A stretch of 64,000 nt of DNA from Pleodorina starrii (lineage: Eukaryota; Chlorophyta; Chlorophyceae; Chlamydomonadales; Volvocaceae). How positions within the stretch are numbered: the first letter of the stretch is position 1; the number at the start of each line of letters is the position of its first letter. Shown here one piece after another: positions 12,601 through 22,547 of the stretch. The DNA lies in NCBI GenBank assembly GCA_030267565.1, contig BRXU01000004.1:977501-1041500 (forward strand), read 5' to 3'. The notes beneath the pieces were generated by a model. The model searched no databases. It saw nothing but the letters and a program-made list of their open reading frames with translations, and was not told where the DNA came from. A program made the position numbers and the translations under genes.

Positions 12601-14841
12601 CACCTGACAGCATCAGCGACCACCTCCGCTCCCTACAGCCGCTTCGGCACTGCCGAGTCGCTCGCCACCCCGCCACACACCGGCCCCGTGCTGCCCCCCG
12701 AGGCGTCCCTGCCCTGCTGGATCCCCGTCCCCCGCGCCGGCGCCGGCCGCTCCAGCTACTCCGCCGCCGCCGGTGTCGTACCGCTCCCCGGCACCGCACC
12801 CAGCACCCCACACGGCGGCCTGTCGGGCTCCGCCAGCGGCGGCGGCACCGCCGTCACCGCCGCCGCCCGCGCCGCTGCCATTCAGCGGTCCAGCACCCCG
12901 CAACTGCCCTTTCTTCCGCCGCTGGGCGCCTTTGACGGCCTGGGCGGCGGCGCCGCCGCCGCCGTACCTGGCACCGCCCTGACGGCCCTGCAGGTGGCTC
13001 GCCTTCGCGCAAGCCACCAGTCCCTGCCAGACGACGCCCTCGCGGGCGGCGGCGGCGGCGGCAGCGATACGGCAGGCATCGTGTCGCGCGCGCAGAGCGG
13101 GCGGCCATCCGAATCCGCATGTGCTGGGCAGTACGGCAACGCCAGCTCTTACCCGGGCATCGGCCGGGCATCGCGTTGGCGTGCACCGCGGACTCACAGC
13201 GTGGTGTTGCCGGCAGAGGAACCAGTCGTCTCGGTCGCGGGAGGAGGGGGAGGGGGAGGAGGAGGAGGCTCCGCCGCCACCGGGCCCTCCCTTGACCACC
13301 TGTCCCACCCGCCAGGTAGCCCCGACGCCTGCGCCGCTGGCGGCAGTGGCGCCGCCGGCGGCGGCGGAGGCGGTGGCGGCGGCCCGGCCATGTCGGGCCG
13401 GCCTGACCTTAAGGACAAGGACAGGGAGAAGGACAGGGACAAGGACAGGGAGAACCGGCCGGCTGTGATGGCGGAGTGCTACAAGATCACGCAGCAGCCG
13501 GCGGGCGGGCCGGGCGGGGGCGGCAACGAGGTGGCGCAGAGCATCACCATGATCAAGTACACCAACCTGAAGCAGGCGGGTCCGCGTGCGAATGTGGGTT
13601 CGTGTATGAATGCGTGTGTGAATGCGGGTGTGTGCGTGCGGGCCTTGTAGTGGCGGTGTTGGTGTTGGTGTTGGTATGAGTGAAGTGAGCAGCGCTTCCG
13701 TCAGGCCCCCACGTCCCCGCCCCCTGGCGCGAGTGGGTTGGTTGAGCCTGTGCAGACTCGCGGGGCACGACGAGCGACGCATCGGTGTCTTGGACTTGGG
13801 TTGTTGCGGGCGGCCACGGTCCCCACCCCACCCCACCCCCGCCTCCCGAATCCCGACCCGCATGCGCTCTTCCTCCCCCCTCTCCTTCCCCTCCCCCCGC
13901 TGCGTTTCCAGTCTTGGTAAAGTTACAGGTATTCGGTCGGGACGTATTGCCTTGGGTTCAGGGTCCGCTCGCTAACGCCGTCTCCCTCCGTCCCTTCGCT
14001 GCGGCATCTTCCGCATTCATCGCCACACTCCTCTCAGGAGCTGGCCCGAGGTGACGACGCGGAGGAGCCGGACGATGTGCTGGTGCCCACCAACATGCTG
14101 CTGGTGCCCACAGTGGCGGTGGAGGTGGCCATTTGGAGCCTGGGGGTGTTCAGGTGTGTGTGGGGGGGGGGCGTGAAGGAGGTGCATGCGGATCGGGCCC
14201 CGACGTGTCCGGCCCTGCCCTGCCCTCGCGCCGCGGGTGTTGCGCATGTCCTGCTCTGTTCTGTCCTGTTCTGCTGCCTCGCTCGCGCCTTCTCTCTCTC
14301 TCTCTCACGGGTTTTCGCATTTCGGCGGTCCGTTTCCCTGCCAGTCGCCTTTCCTGGGACTGCAACGCCGGCTTCTTCCTGGTATCGCTCCAACCCTCCT
14401 TCTTCCCCCTCCCCTGCACCGATCTCCTGACCCACCCCGCCTCCCAACCCCCTCTTCGCTGCGGGGCTCTTCTTTCTCCTCCTCCTCCTCCTCCACCCGT
14501 CTCCCTCCCCCGCCCTCCCCCCCTTTCAGGCTCAAGGGCGTCACCGAGCCCATCAAGATCCTGCAGGTGCTGCCCACCCAGCTGGAGGGCCGACTGGCAC
14601 TGCTCAACAAGGCCGGGCTCAACCGGGGGAAGGCCAGGTGCATCGAGCGGCGGGTGGCCTGCCTGGACGTCATCACACTGCAGCTGCCGGATGTGTCGAG
14701 GCTGTCGTGCGTAGCAACGGCGGCGGCGGCGGCGGCGGCAGCGGGCTCGGTGGACGCTGCCGGCACCGGCGGCGGCGGCGGCGGCGGTGGGTACTCGCCT
14801 GGCGGCGAGGAGAGCTTTCTCGATGAGGACGGCGGCGGTGC

Positions 14842-14874
<33 letters not shown>

Positions 14875-17800
14875 GTTCGGCCAGGCGCTGACGGATGAGT
14901 TCATGGAGGATGCTGGTGCAGATGAGGACGTCGACGGCGGCAGCGGCGGCGGGGGCGCCATGGAGTCGCCGGATCCGTCAGCGCCGTCGCCGCAGCTGAC
15001 GGCGCTGCCGGCGTTTGCGGCGCTCACGCGCGCGTCGGCGAGCGGCGGAGGAGCCGCGTCGGCGGCGTTTCCGGCGCCGGCGCCGGTCTCGGCCACTGCT
15101 GTTGCGGCGGGTCAGGGCTTCGTCGGGCCTATCGTGCTGGGCCAGGGCCAGGGCCAGGCGGGCTCCGTTGCCGACGCGGGCGCTCGCTGGGCGGCTCTAC
15201 AGCTGCAGACACAGATGCGGAGCGGGGCCTTTCGTGAGTGGTTTCGGGGCCCACGGGGATGTCCGGGGGTCCGCTCGGTTCGTGGCTCTCAAGTTAGGGA
15301 TTCCGCCCCGGGTGCAAAGCCCCCGGCTGGGAAGCGAGGGCGGGGCCAGGCCGGTGCCTACCCACCACACCCTAACCCGCAGCGTTCGGCAGTGTGCGTT
15401 GGAGCCCAGCGCTCCGGAACCCAACCCGTGCCCAGCTTGGTTTCTGCAATTCGATTCAAATGAACTCCGCCAGTCGGCTCTGGGTGCCGTACCCCTGGGT
15501 GGCAGATGTGACACGCCGGTTCGTTAAGGGCTGCCGCGTTGGGTGTTTCTAACTGTCGCCCTGACCTGAGCCCCTGTCCGGCCCCTTGACCCGACCCTCT
15601 GCACCGCAACACCCCCCGCGCCTTGGGTCCATTTCTGCGCTGCCCCTTAGGGTCACCCACCCACCCACCCACCCACCCGCTCTCTCTCTCTCTCCCAACC
15701 GGTTCCCAGCCCTTCCTTTCCTTCCTGCCATCCCCTGCGGCGTGTATGGCCCTGTGCCTCCACCCCTTCATTTCCCCCCTGAAACCCCTTCCCTCCCCTC
15801 TCCCGGCCCCTTCCCCCCCGTTCCGCAGGCGAGCTGGAGTCCAGCGAGGTGGGCCTTCCCCCCATCAGCGAGGTGGCCACACCCGTCAGCAGCCCCCTGC
15901 TACACTCCAGGGAGGGCTTTCCGCCGGGAACAGGAGCGGCAGCGGGAGGGCCCCTCAGCAGCGCCGCCAGGACCCCGCCGGGCGCCCGCCGCCAAGTCGG
16001 CCACTTGCCCCTCCATCTGCAGCCGCCGCCAGCAGCTGACATTGAGGACGGTCGCGTGGCGGAGCCATCAGCCTACCCCTCCGACACAGGCGACGACGCC
16101 GACGCAGGCACGGGGTTGCTGCAGCAGCTGCCGGTCCGGACGTCGCCGCGCGCCGGCGGGATCCGGGGCTCCAGGCCGGGGTTCCGGAGCTCCGGTGCCG
16201 GTACGGCGCCGGTAGGGTACGGGCAGCCGCCGTACGGGGTGCCGCCCGACCTGCACTCCCACCATCACCACCACCACCACCACCACCACCCACTTCCGTA
16301 CCCGATGGAGCTTCGGGGTGGGCCGCTGGGCGGGGAGGGCGCCGCGGCGGCCCACCCCGGGATTCCGGCCTTCAACTCTTTCCACGGCGGCGGCGGCGGC
16401 GGCGGCGGCCTCGAGTCGGTCACCTCCGTCAGCTCCGCCGCCGACGGCCGGCCCAGCGGCGGCGCGAGTCAGGGCGGCGACCGCCAGTCGGCGGCGCAGC
16501 GCGGCGGCGAGGGCACCTCGGCGGCGCCGCTGTCGACGGGGCTGCTGCCGTCATCGTTGTCGTACATGGCGCACCGCAGCGGACGCGAGCGCGACACGAT
16601 GAGCACCTACGCTGCCATGGTGTCGGCGGGTATGGATGTTCGCAGCCCCGGAGGCAGCCCAGTCAACACGGCGCTAGGGCCGCCGGGCCGCCTGCTGCTG
16701 CCGTACCAAGCCGCCGCCGCCGCCGCCGTCGGACACGATGTAGAGTTGGACCCCACGGCGGCGGCGGCGGTGGCCGCGGTGGCGGCAGGGCACTGGCCAT
16801 CGCCGCCGCGGCTCACGGCGGCGGCGGCGGCAGCGGCTGCGTACCGGTACGGCTACCCGCCGCTGGTGTCGTCGCCGCTGCAGCTAAATGACCGCGGCTC
16901 AGCCGGCACACACACCACCACCACCACCGCCACCCACACGCGCTCGGCGCTGGTCATCGATCGCAGCTCCTCGGGCTTCCATCACGCCTTCTCCGGCAGC
17001 CAGACGCCCGGGCCGGCGCTGACAGAGCGCTCGTCCAGCGGACGGTACGGCAGTGCCCACGTGCCGCCGGCCCTGCTGGGCACCGACCGCTCGTCCAGTA
17101 CGATGCCGCCGCCGTACGATCCCTGGTCGCCCAGCGGCGGCGGTGATGGCAGATACGCCTTGGCGGCGCTGTCGCCGCGGGGGGGCCCCAGCTCCGCCGG
17201 CGCGGCGGCGGCGACGGCGGCGGCGGCGTCGACCTCGGCGGCGGCGTTGTTTGGTTTGGGTTCGGGCGGTGACGGCGTGCAGCAGCAGCAGCAGCCGCAA
17301 CTGCTACAGCTGCAGGAGCCGCAGTCACCGTCGGGATTCCCGCCGTACGACGTCGGCGCCGCCGCCGCCACCGGTTCCGGGCGCTATGCCCGCGGCCTTC
17401 AGCCGCCGCTGCCGCAGCAGCAGCAGCAGCAGCAGTTGCAATACCACGACCAGTTTGATGAGTCAGATGCACTGGAGGTGCACTGCGGCGACGACGGCGG
17501 CGGCCGCTCGTACGGCAATGGGCTGGGCGCCGTCACCGCCGCCGCTGCTGAGTGCCGCTGCCCGGGTGCGGCCGCCGCCGTCGTGGACTTGGCTGGCCTG
17601 TACGACGACTCTACGGCACGCGTCATTGCCGCTGCGGCTGCCGCCAGCGGCCGTGGCGGCGACGGCGGCAGCGCTCCCGATGGAGCCTCCCTCCCGAGTG
17701 CGCCCCAGCCGCCGCCTGGCGGCGGCGCCGCCGCCGCCCCAATCGGCCCCTCCGCTGCGGCCGCTGCCGCCGCCCTCCAGGCCCCCGCCACCGCCGACCC

Positions 17801-18404
17801 TGACTCGTCACCCAGTCCTCGCGCCGCGGCCTCCGCCTCCGCGTCCCCAGGCCCTGAATCGGGCGACATGTCGGAACGAGGACCCTCCTCAGAACCGGCA
17901 GCCGACACGGCCGCAGCAGCGCCGCGCGCGGCCGCGGCCGCGGCGGCGGCTGCGAAGTCGAGCTCCGCCAACGGCGTCGGCGTCGGCGGCAGCGGCTCCG
18001 CCGCCGCCGCCGCCGGCCTGGACTCCGCCAACCTCACCCATCTGTACGACATCACCGTGTCCGTGCGGTCCAGTCTGGCAGGGTCCGCCGCGGGGGGCCT
18101 GGCGGGGGCCGGCGGCGTGGGCCGTGTGGGCAGCAGCGCGGGTTTGGTGCCGGCGGGCGAGGAGGGCGGACTGCGCACGTTCGGGGTGCTGGGCCACATG
18201 TTGTCGTCCTCGGGCTTGCGGGAGCCTGTGAGCGCGAGCGACCTGCTGAGGTCCCTCGCAGGAGGCGGAGGGCGAGGTGCCGGAGGTGGGAGCCGCGATG
18301 CCGGCGCGGGCAGCGGAGGAGGGGAGGACGGAGCCGCCGCCGCCGCCGCCGGCGGCGGCGGCGCGGCCTCCGGTTCAGTGGCGGGCTCCGGCTCCGCCGC
18401 GTGA
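386..18404 (+). CDS. Giant class III nucleotidyl (adenylyl/guanylyl) cyclase-like protein, 5' end unresolved
   Basis: Proposed exons, all phase-consistent: 386-2551, 2849-3777, 3981-4125, 4372-4484, 4790-4891, 5421-5498, 5871-6016, 6441-13593, 14038-14153, 14530-15233 and 15829-18404 (TGA), about 4,741 residues. Class III cyclases convert ATP or GTP to a cyclic nucleotide. The catalytic fold is recognised from VTVAFSSIEGFK (near residue 1,030), GYECKEFNGSFM, GLRCRVGIYAG, RADYFGQPVNRAARL (near 1,150) and the final strands FRLKGVTEPIKILQV (near 3,650). The Asn-x3-Arg pair of the transition-state site is present, and the Asp in RADYFG fits an adenine-type pocket. The two metal-binding Asp positions appear to hold Ser and Gly. 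Everything else is Gly/Ala/Ser/Gln/His low complexity, including about 2,400 residues inside the domain. No membrane or PAS segment is clear. Donors at 4485 (GTCGGA) and 13594 are the weakest junctions. The family call is firm, activity is uncertain. Confidence 0.8.
3795..3870 (+). repeat. CTCTCG-rich microsatellite
   Basis: TCTCGCTCTC units and three CACGTTCA units in the cyclase intron 3778-3980. Confidence 0.8.
4950..4997 (+). repeat. 10-bp tandem repeat
   Basis: Five copies of GGTCCCTGAG (one with ATCCCTGAG) in the cyclase intron 4892-5420. Confidence 0.85.
5515..5555 (+). repeat. (GGCT)n microsatellite
   Basis: About ten GGCT units just after the donor at 5499 in a cyclase intron. Confidence 0.85.
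5988..6136 (+). repeat. Duplicated exon end and splice donor flanking a telomere-like tract
   Basis: The exon end TCGTGTCGGCCAAGTCGAC plus donor GTAAGCAGCAG (5997-6027) recurs as TCGTGTCGACCAAGTCCAC plus GTAAGCAGCAG (6106-6135). The second donor cannot be used in frame because TAA at 6018 intervenes. Confidence 0.75.
6043..6104 (+). repeat. Interstitial telomere-like repeat
   Basis: Degenerate TTTTAGGG/TTTAGGG/TTAGGG units mixed with TAGCTCC, inside a cyclase intron. Resembles the T3-4AG3 telomere repeats of green algae. Confidence 0.65.
6441..13593 (+). other. 7.15-kb low-complexity exon inserted within the cyclase domain
   Basis: A single open exon of 2,384 codons, dominated by poly-Gly, poly-Ala, Ser, Gln and His runs encoded by GGC/GCC/CAG/CAC repeats. 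It has no recognisable domain. Near its end it carries a charged Lys-Asp-Arg-Glu repeat (13408-13453), followed by a more ordinary segment containing ECYKITQQ and ITMIKYTNLKQ. Many overlapping frames on both strands are open here only because stop codons are rare in such GC-rich repeats. The exon joins in phase on both sides to conserved cyclase strands, so it is translated if the gene is spliced as proposed. Confidence 0.65.
13982..14012 (+). repeat. Intronic repeat family B, 3' copy (cyclase)
   Basis: CCTTCGCTGCGGCATCTTCC, a variant of the family core CCGCTGCGGTATCTTC, 26 bases before the exon at 14038. Confidence 0.45.
14038..14590 (+). other. Cyclase catalytic domain, C-terminal strands (exons 9-10)
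   Basis: Exon 14038-14153 encodes PTNMLLVPTVAVEVAIWSL and is spliced in phase 2 to 14530, giving FRLKGVTEPIKILQV. This is the typical end of a class III cyclase domain (a strand containing Lys-Gly, then a strand ending in a hydrophobic-Gln-Val pattern). It lies about 8.5 kb downstream of the rest of the domain. Confidence 0.75.
14451..14480 (+). repeat. Intronic repeat family B, 3' copy (cyclase)
   Basis: TTCGCTGCGGGGCTCTTCTT, 50 bases before the exon at 14530; a divergent copy of the family core. Confidence 0.45.
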
Positions 18405-20992
18405 GAGGCCGCATCGGCGGTCCCGGCGGGGTCCGGGGTCAGGGTCGGGGTCGGCGTTGGGCGATGTGGGTTTGGCGGCGGCTGGGGAGCAGTGGCAGCG
18501 CCGGGGAAGCAGGCTGGGCTCGGGGTCGGCGCTGGGGTCGGGACGACGGGGTCGCGCCACGTTGGCGGCCCGCACGCAGCTGCCCGCGCCCGCGCTCGTG
18601 CCCGCGTTGGCGGGTGCTGTGCTGTGCTGTGCTGTGCATGGATGAATGGAAGGATGGAAGCATGGAAGGATTGAAGGAAGGGGTTATTCGTCCGAGGGGG
18701 CTTCGTGGCCGCGTCGTAGCACCGTCCGTGGGCAGTGACACGGCGGGTATTGGGCTGTGGGGTCCCGGCGCTGGCGCTGGCGCTGCCGCTGCCGCTGCCG
18801 CTGCCGCTGACCCCGGCACAGTGCGCGGTTCCCCCCTACCGACTCACAACGTCATGACCGGACCCCGGTGGCCTCGAGGTCGCTTTTGCTTTTGTTCGTG
18901 ACCTGTCCCCTCTGGGATGGAACAAGGGGCTGCGAGGCACTGCCCCGCACTGCACTGCACTGCACTTCCGGGGTTTGATGTATTGTGTGTGTGCGGGCCT
19001 GCGGGCGGGCGGGCGGGAGGGCCCTTGAGGCGGGTGGCGGTTGAGGTTGGCTGTCAGGCATTGGGGGCTGTCTGGCTGGCTGGCTGGCTGGCTGGATGGT
19101 GGCCGGGTCGGTGAGGTCGCGCACTGAAAGAAGCACTGCATTTGGTGGGGCTGGGAGGCGCTGCGCGTGTGAGGAGGATTGGCGGATGCGCGATGGTGGG
19201 TCGGCGTACCGTATTGGCGCTTCGCAAGGGTACGGCGCTTGATGTACACTGTACGGCGCGTCAGGCAGGTGACTGCAGGTCCTGCCCGGGAAGGCGATGC
19301 TGTCCGCTGCTGGGGAAACTGTTGGGGAAACTGCTGGCGCGCGTTCGTGAAGCCTCGTTGGCGGCAGTGGCAGGCGGGAGCGGCGGATGTGTTGATGTGT
19401 GTGTGTGTATGTGTACGAGCATTCACAAGTTGGACGAGCAGCCCTGGCTTGGACCTGACCGTAACGACGGAGGTGAGGCATGCGGGGCTGCGGGGGAGGG
19501 GAGCGCGGCCGGGGGATATACCGTAGGGGGAAGAGGAAGGAGGAGGTGGAGAAGGTGGGCGGTGCGGACGGGCGGAAAAGGCACGGGGGGACCGGAGGCG
19601 GGAGGCAGGCGGGCCGGCCTAACCTGTCATCACGATGAGTACCGAAGTCTTACCGATGAGATCCTCGCAACGATTTTATGCTTGCATGCGAATGCGAATG
19701 CGTGCGTGCGTGTGTGTGCGTGCGTGCGTGCGTGCGTGGGACCAAGGCCGATGGCCTGCTGTGAATTGTTGAGAAACCCAACCCATGGGGCCAAGCCCCG
19801 TCTGCACTCGCGCTGGCGATTCCCGCGGAAGGCGCTCCGCCTGCCATGTACGGCTGCCTCGTACGGCATGGTTGCCGTACCGCAGCGGGGTGGTGTGGGG
19901 GTATTTGGCCGAGGCTGAGGATGGGGAACGCCCCGGGGGGCCTGACTGGTAATGGGCGTCGGGGGCTGTTGCCTGTTGGCTGCGTCGTGTATGCTGCTTC
20001 GTGCCGCACGGCTGCTGCGAGCACGGTCGCTGTCTCTGCGCGCGGCCGGGAGTGTTCAATAGGGGGGTTGTCGCGTGTTGCCGCGAAGTGGGATTGAAAC
20101 ACATTGTGGGGTGCATTGCAGCCTGGGTGGATGGGGCGGCGCTGGGGAGCCAATGGAAGTCGCCCAACCTGGAAGGTCGGTGGTGTTGCTGCGGGTGTTG
20201 GACGGTAGTAGCGGTGAGGTGCCGTATGTCGTACTCTTGACCATCAGTCCAGCCTTCACGTGCCGGCGGGCGGGCTAGGGGGGCTGGCAGGCCCTCCCCG
20301 CCCGCCCCTATGGGTTGTCAGAGGCTTGGCGGGCTGGCTCCCACACGATCGAATCAAACGAATGAGCGAATGGAGGGTGAAGGTGCCGTATTTATTAGGC
20401 CTCTGTTGTGGATGGGCGCGGAGTGGAGTGAAGTGAAGTGAAGTGGGGGGGATGAAGAGGGCTGCGACTAAAAGAGCACCGCGCATTTCATCAGAGTCTG
20501 CCGTACTGCCGTACTGACCGACCGGCTGACACGTGATCGACCGGCCGCCCCCGCTTTGGGCGAAGGACAAACGCCATTCGAACTGCATTGGGCAGCATGG
20601 GACTCATCGGATTGAGGCGGCTGCCAATTAATGCAATTTGGGTAAACTCGGGGTAAATCGATCATCAAGGTTGACGGACCGGGCGGGAGCCTGCATCTGG
20701 CGCTGTCAGGAGCGCAGCCGCAACTCTTCGCGTCCGGCGTGTATCGTGCGTCGCGCGGAGTGGGGTAGGGGCTTGTTCGTTAGTTTATTTTTATATTTTC
20801 GTTTCGCGAGGGGTGGGGGATTGTTCGTTCGTTTGTTGCATGGGCGGGGCGGGGCGGGGCGGGGCGAGGCGGGGGCCGGGGCGGACGACGACGAGAGGGC
20901 AGCAGGCCTTTCGTGCGGGGCCACCAGCTGTTTGGCAGCTGTTTGTCTCTTGTCGAATTGTTTGAGACGCGGCTTTCCGGAACTTGCCGGCC
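18405..20992 (+). other. Probable long 3' UTR of the cyclase gene
   Basis: No coding segment is convincing here. The sequence is moderately GC-rich with microsatellites (CTGTG, TGGC, TGCG repeats) and short chance frames. The first TGTAA on the plus strand after the stop codon is at 20993, which would give a 3' UTR near 2.6 kb. That is long, so an earlier unrecognised cleavage signal is possible. Confidence 0.35.
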
Positions 20993-20997
20993 TGTAA
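20993..20997 (+). terminator. Candidate poly(A) signal TGTAA (cyclase gene)
   Basis: TGTAA is the usual polyadenylation motif of volvocine algae. This is the first copy found downstream of the stop at 18404. Confidence 0.35.
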
Positions 20998-22547
20998 GGT
21001 GTCCTGGTATGTGTGTATGTACGAATTGGATCTGGATTTGGTGTGTGTGTACGGATTGGATTTGGGGATAACATGTCTCTGCGCCGTCAGCCGCTGGTGC
21101 CTCTGGGCCGTGTCGAAGCTGCCGACAGGGACGGGGGGAGGGGGGTTGGCAAAAGCCTGTGTGCAGTCCAAGCAAAAAACCCGCCGCCCCAAACCTGCTG
21201 CAGTATAATCAGCAGTTGACTACTTGGTGAATTACCGGTACGCCTGCGATCCAGCCATGATTTGCAGGCGCAGCTGCAGCCGGCAAAATGCATGTGAAAG
21301 CCACCGGAGTATGGCTGCCTGTCCCTGGCGGAACCAGCCCGCAAGAGCCACGGCGGACATTGTCCAGCAAGTCAGCGGCACCAGAAACGATTGAACTGCT
21401 GGCATGCGTTCTGTTTGGGAGTTTCAAATTCATCATCATGGCGAAAAATTCTCTAGTCGAAACCATGAGTTAAAACCCCTCCGACGTCATGAGTCATCCC
21501 ATCCCGAACGGCCATTGCGGCGTAGCCCTAACACAACGTTGCGCACGGCCAAACCATACGAAATAAATCGGGCAACTTACGGCTTCTTCGTTTAATCTGC
21601 GCTTTTTGTCCTACACTGCGTTGTCTCGTTCGCTCTCCACCACCATCCATCTTTGGCTGTGCTTCCGCCGGAACTTTACGTGCTTGCAAAGAGCTCCCAG
21701 AACAAATGCCTCGTGTTCGTTCGCCATCAGGTGCCGAAATTAAGGCACATCCGCGCGAGTTCGCTCTCCTGCGCCAGGTTGCGCCATCGGGCGAGGCAGA
21801 TGCCAAGGTACTGTGACCCCGGGACCGGCCGCCTGCGCGCGATTGTCTTTTTACATGTCATTGCATAATTTCAACACTGATCTTCCTCTGTGATCGGTCT
21901 TTAACCGGCAAGTGTCGGAGTCGTTGCCAGCGCCAAGCCGCCATGTATGTCAACGGCCCTCCGCCCTCATCGTTTTCACGAGCTGCTACCTGTGTCGGGC
22001 TTTGTTGACGTCTTCGTGGAAGCTTGTATTCTCGTTGCTCCGAGCATGCTCTCGTTGCTCCGAGCAACGCACGGCGCTATGCCGAGCTGTACGCACCCTC
22101 CACCCTCCACCCGCCCACCTGATCGTTGCCCGATTGCTTTGACACCCGAAATGCTGACGAGTCACTGGAGGAATTCCACCGCAACGCTAAAACACTGAAA
22201 CGCTAAAACGCGCAGACACTGAAGGAATACGTACAGCTGTACGGGGAGCCCTCAAAGACTGTCGCCGATGGCGGTGAGTAGCCCGGGGTTGGGTGGGTGG
22301 GTGGGCACGTGGGCATCTGCGCGCAGAGTACGGTACTCTGGCAAAGTCTGGGTTCGGATAACTCAGCCTCATGTCCATCTTCTCCCACCATACAGACGGA
22401 AATCCCTTGCGGACACGACCGACTGCTTCCCCCCGGATGCGCCTCCCACCGCCGCAACGCCCCCGCCGCTCAAATGGCTCAATCAACCCACCCCTCCCTG
22501 CCACAACACCATTTGGCGCAGAGATCTCCTTCGCCGACTTCGCTGGG
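20998..22547. other. Intergenic and 5' region of the alcohol dehydrogenase gene
   Basis: Lower in GC than its surroundings. No coding region could be supported. A GGATTTGG-rich tract lies near 21026-21068. A GTGAGT at about 22272 and a pyrimidine tract ending in CAG at 22395 could bound a 5' UTR intron of the next gene, but this is not resolved. Confidence 0.35.

Noticed and set aside
19142..19918. A 258-codon plus-strand frame after the cyclase
   Set aside because: It runs through microsatellites (CVDVCVCMC and CVRVCACV stretches from TG repeats) and has no recognisable domain; more likely 3' UTR.
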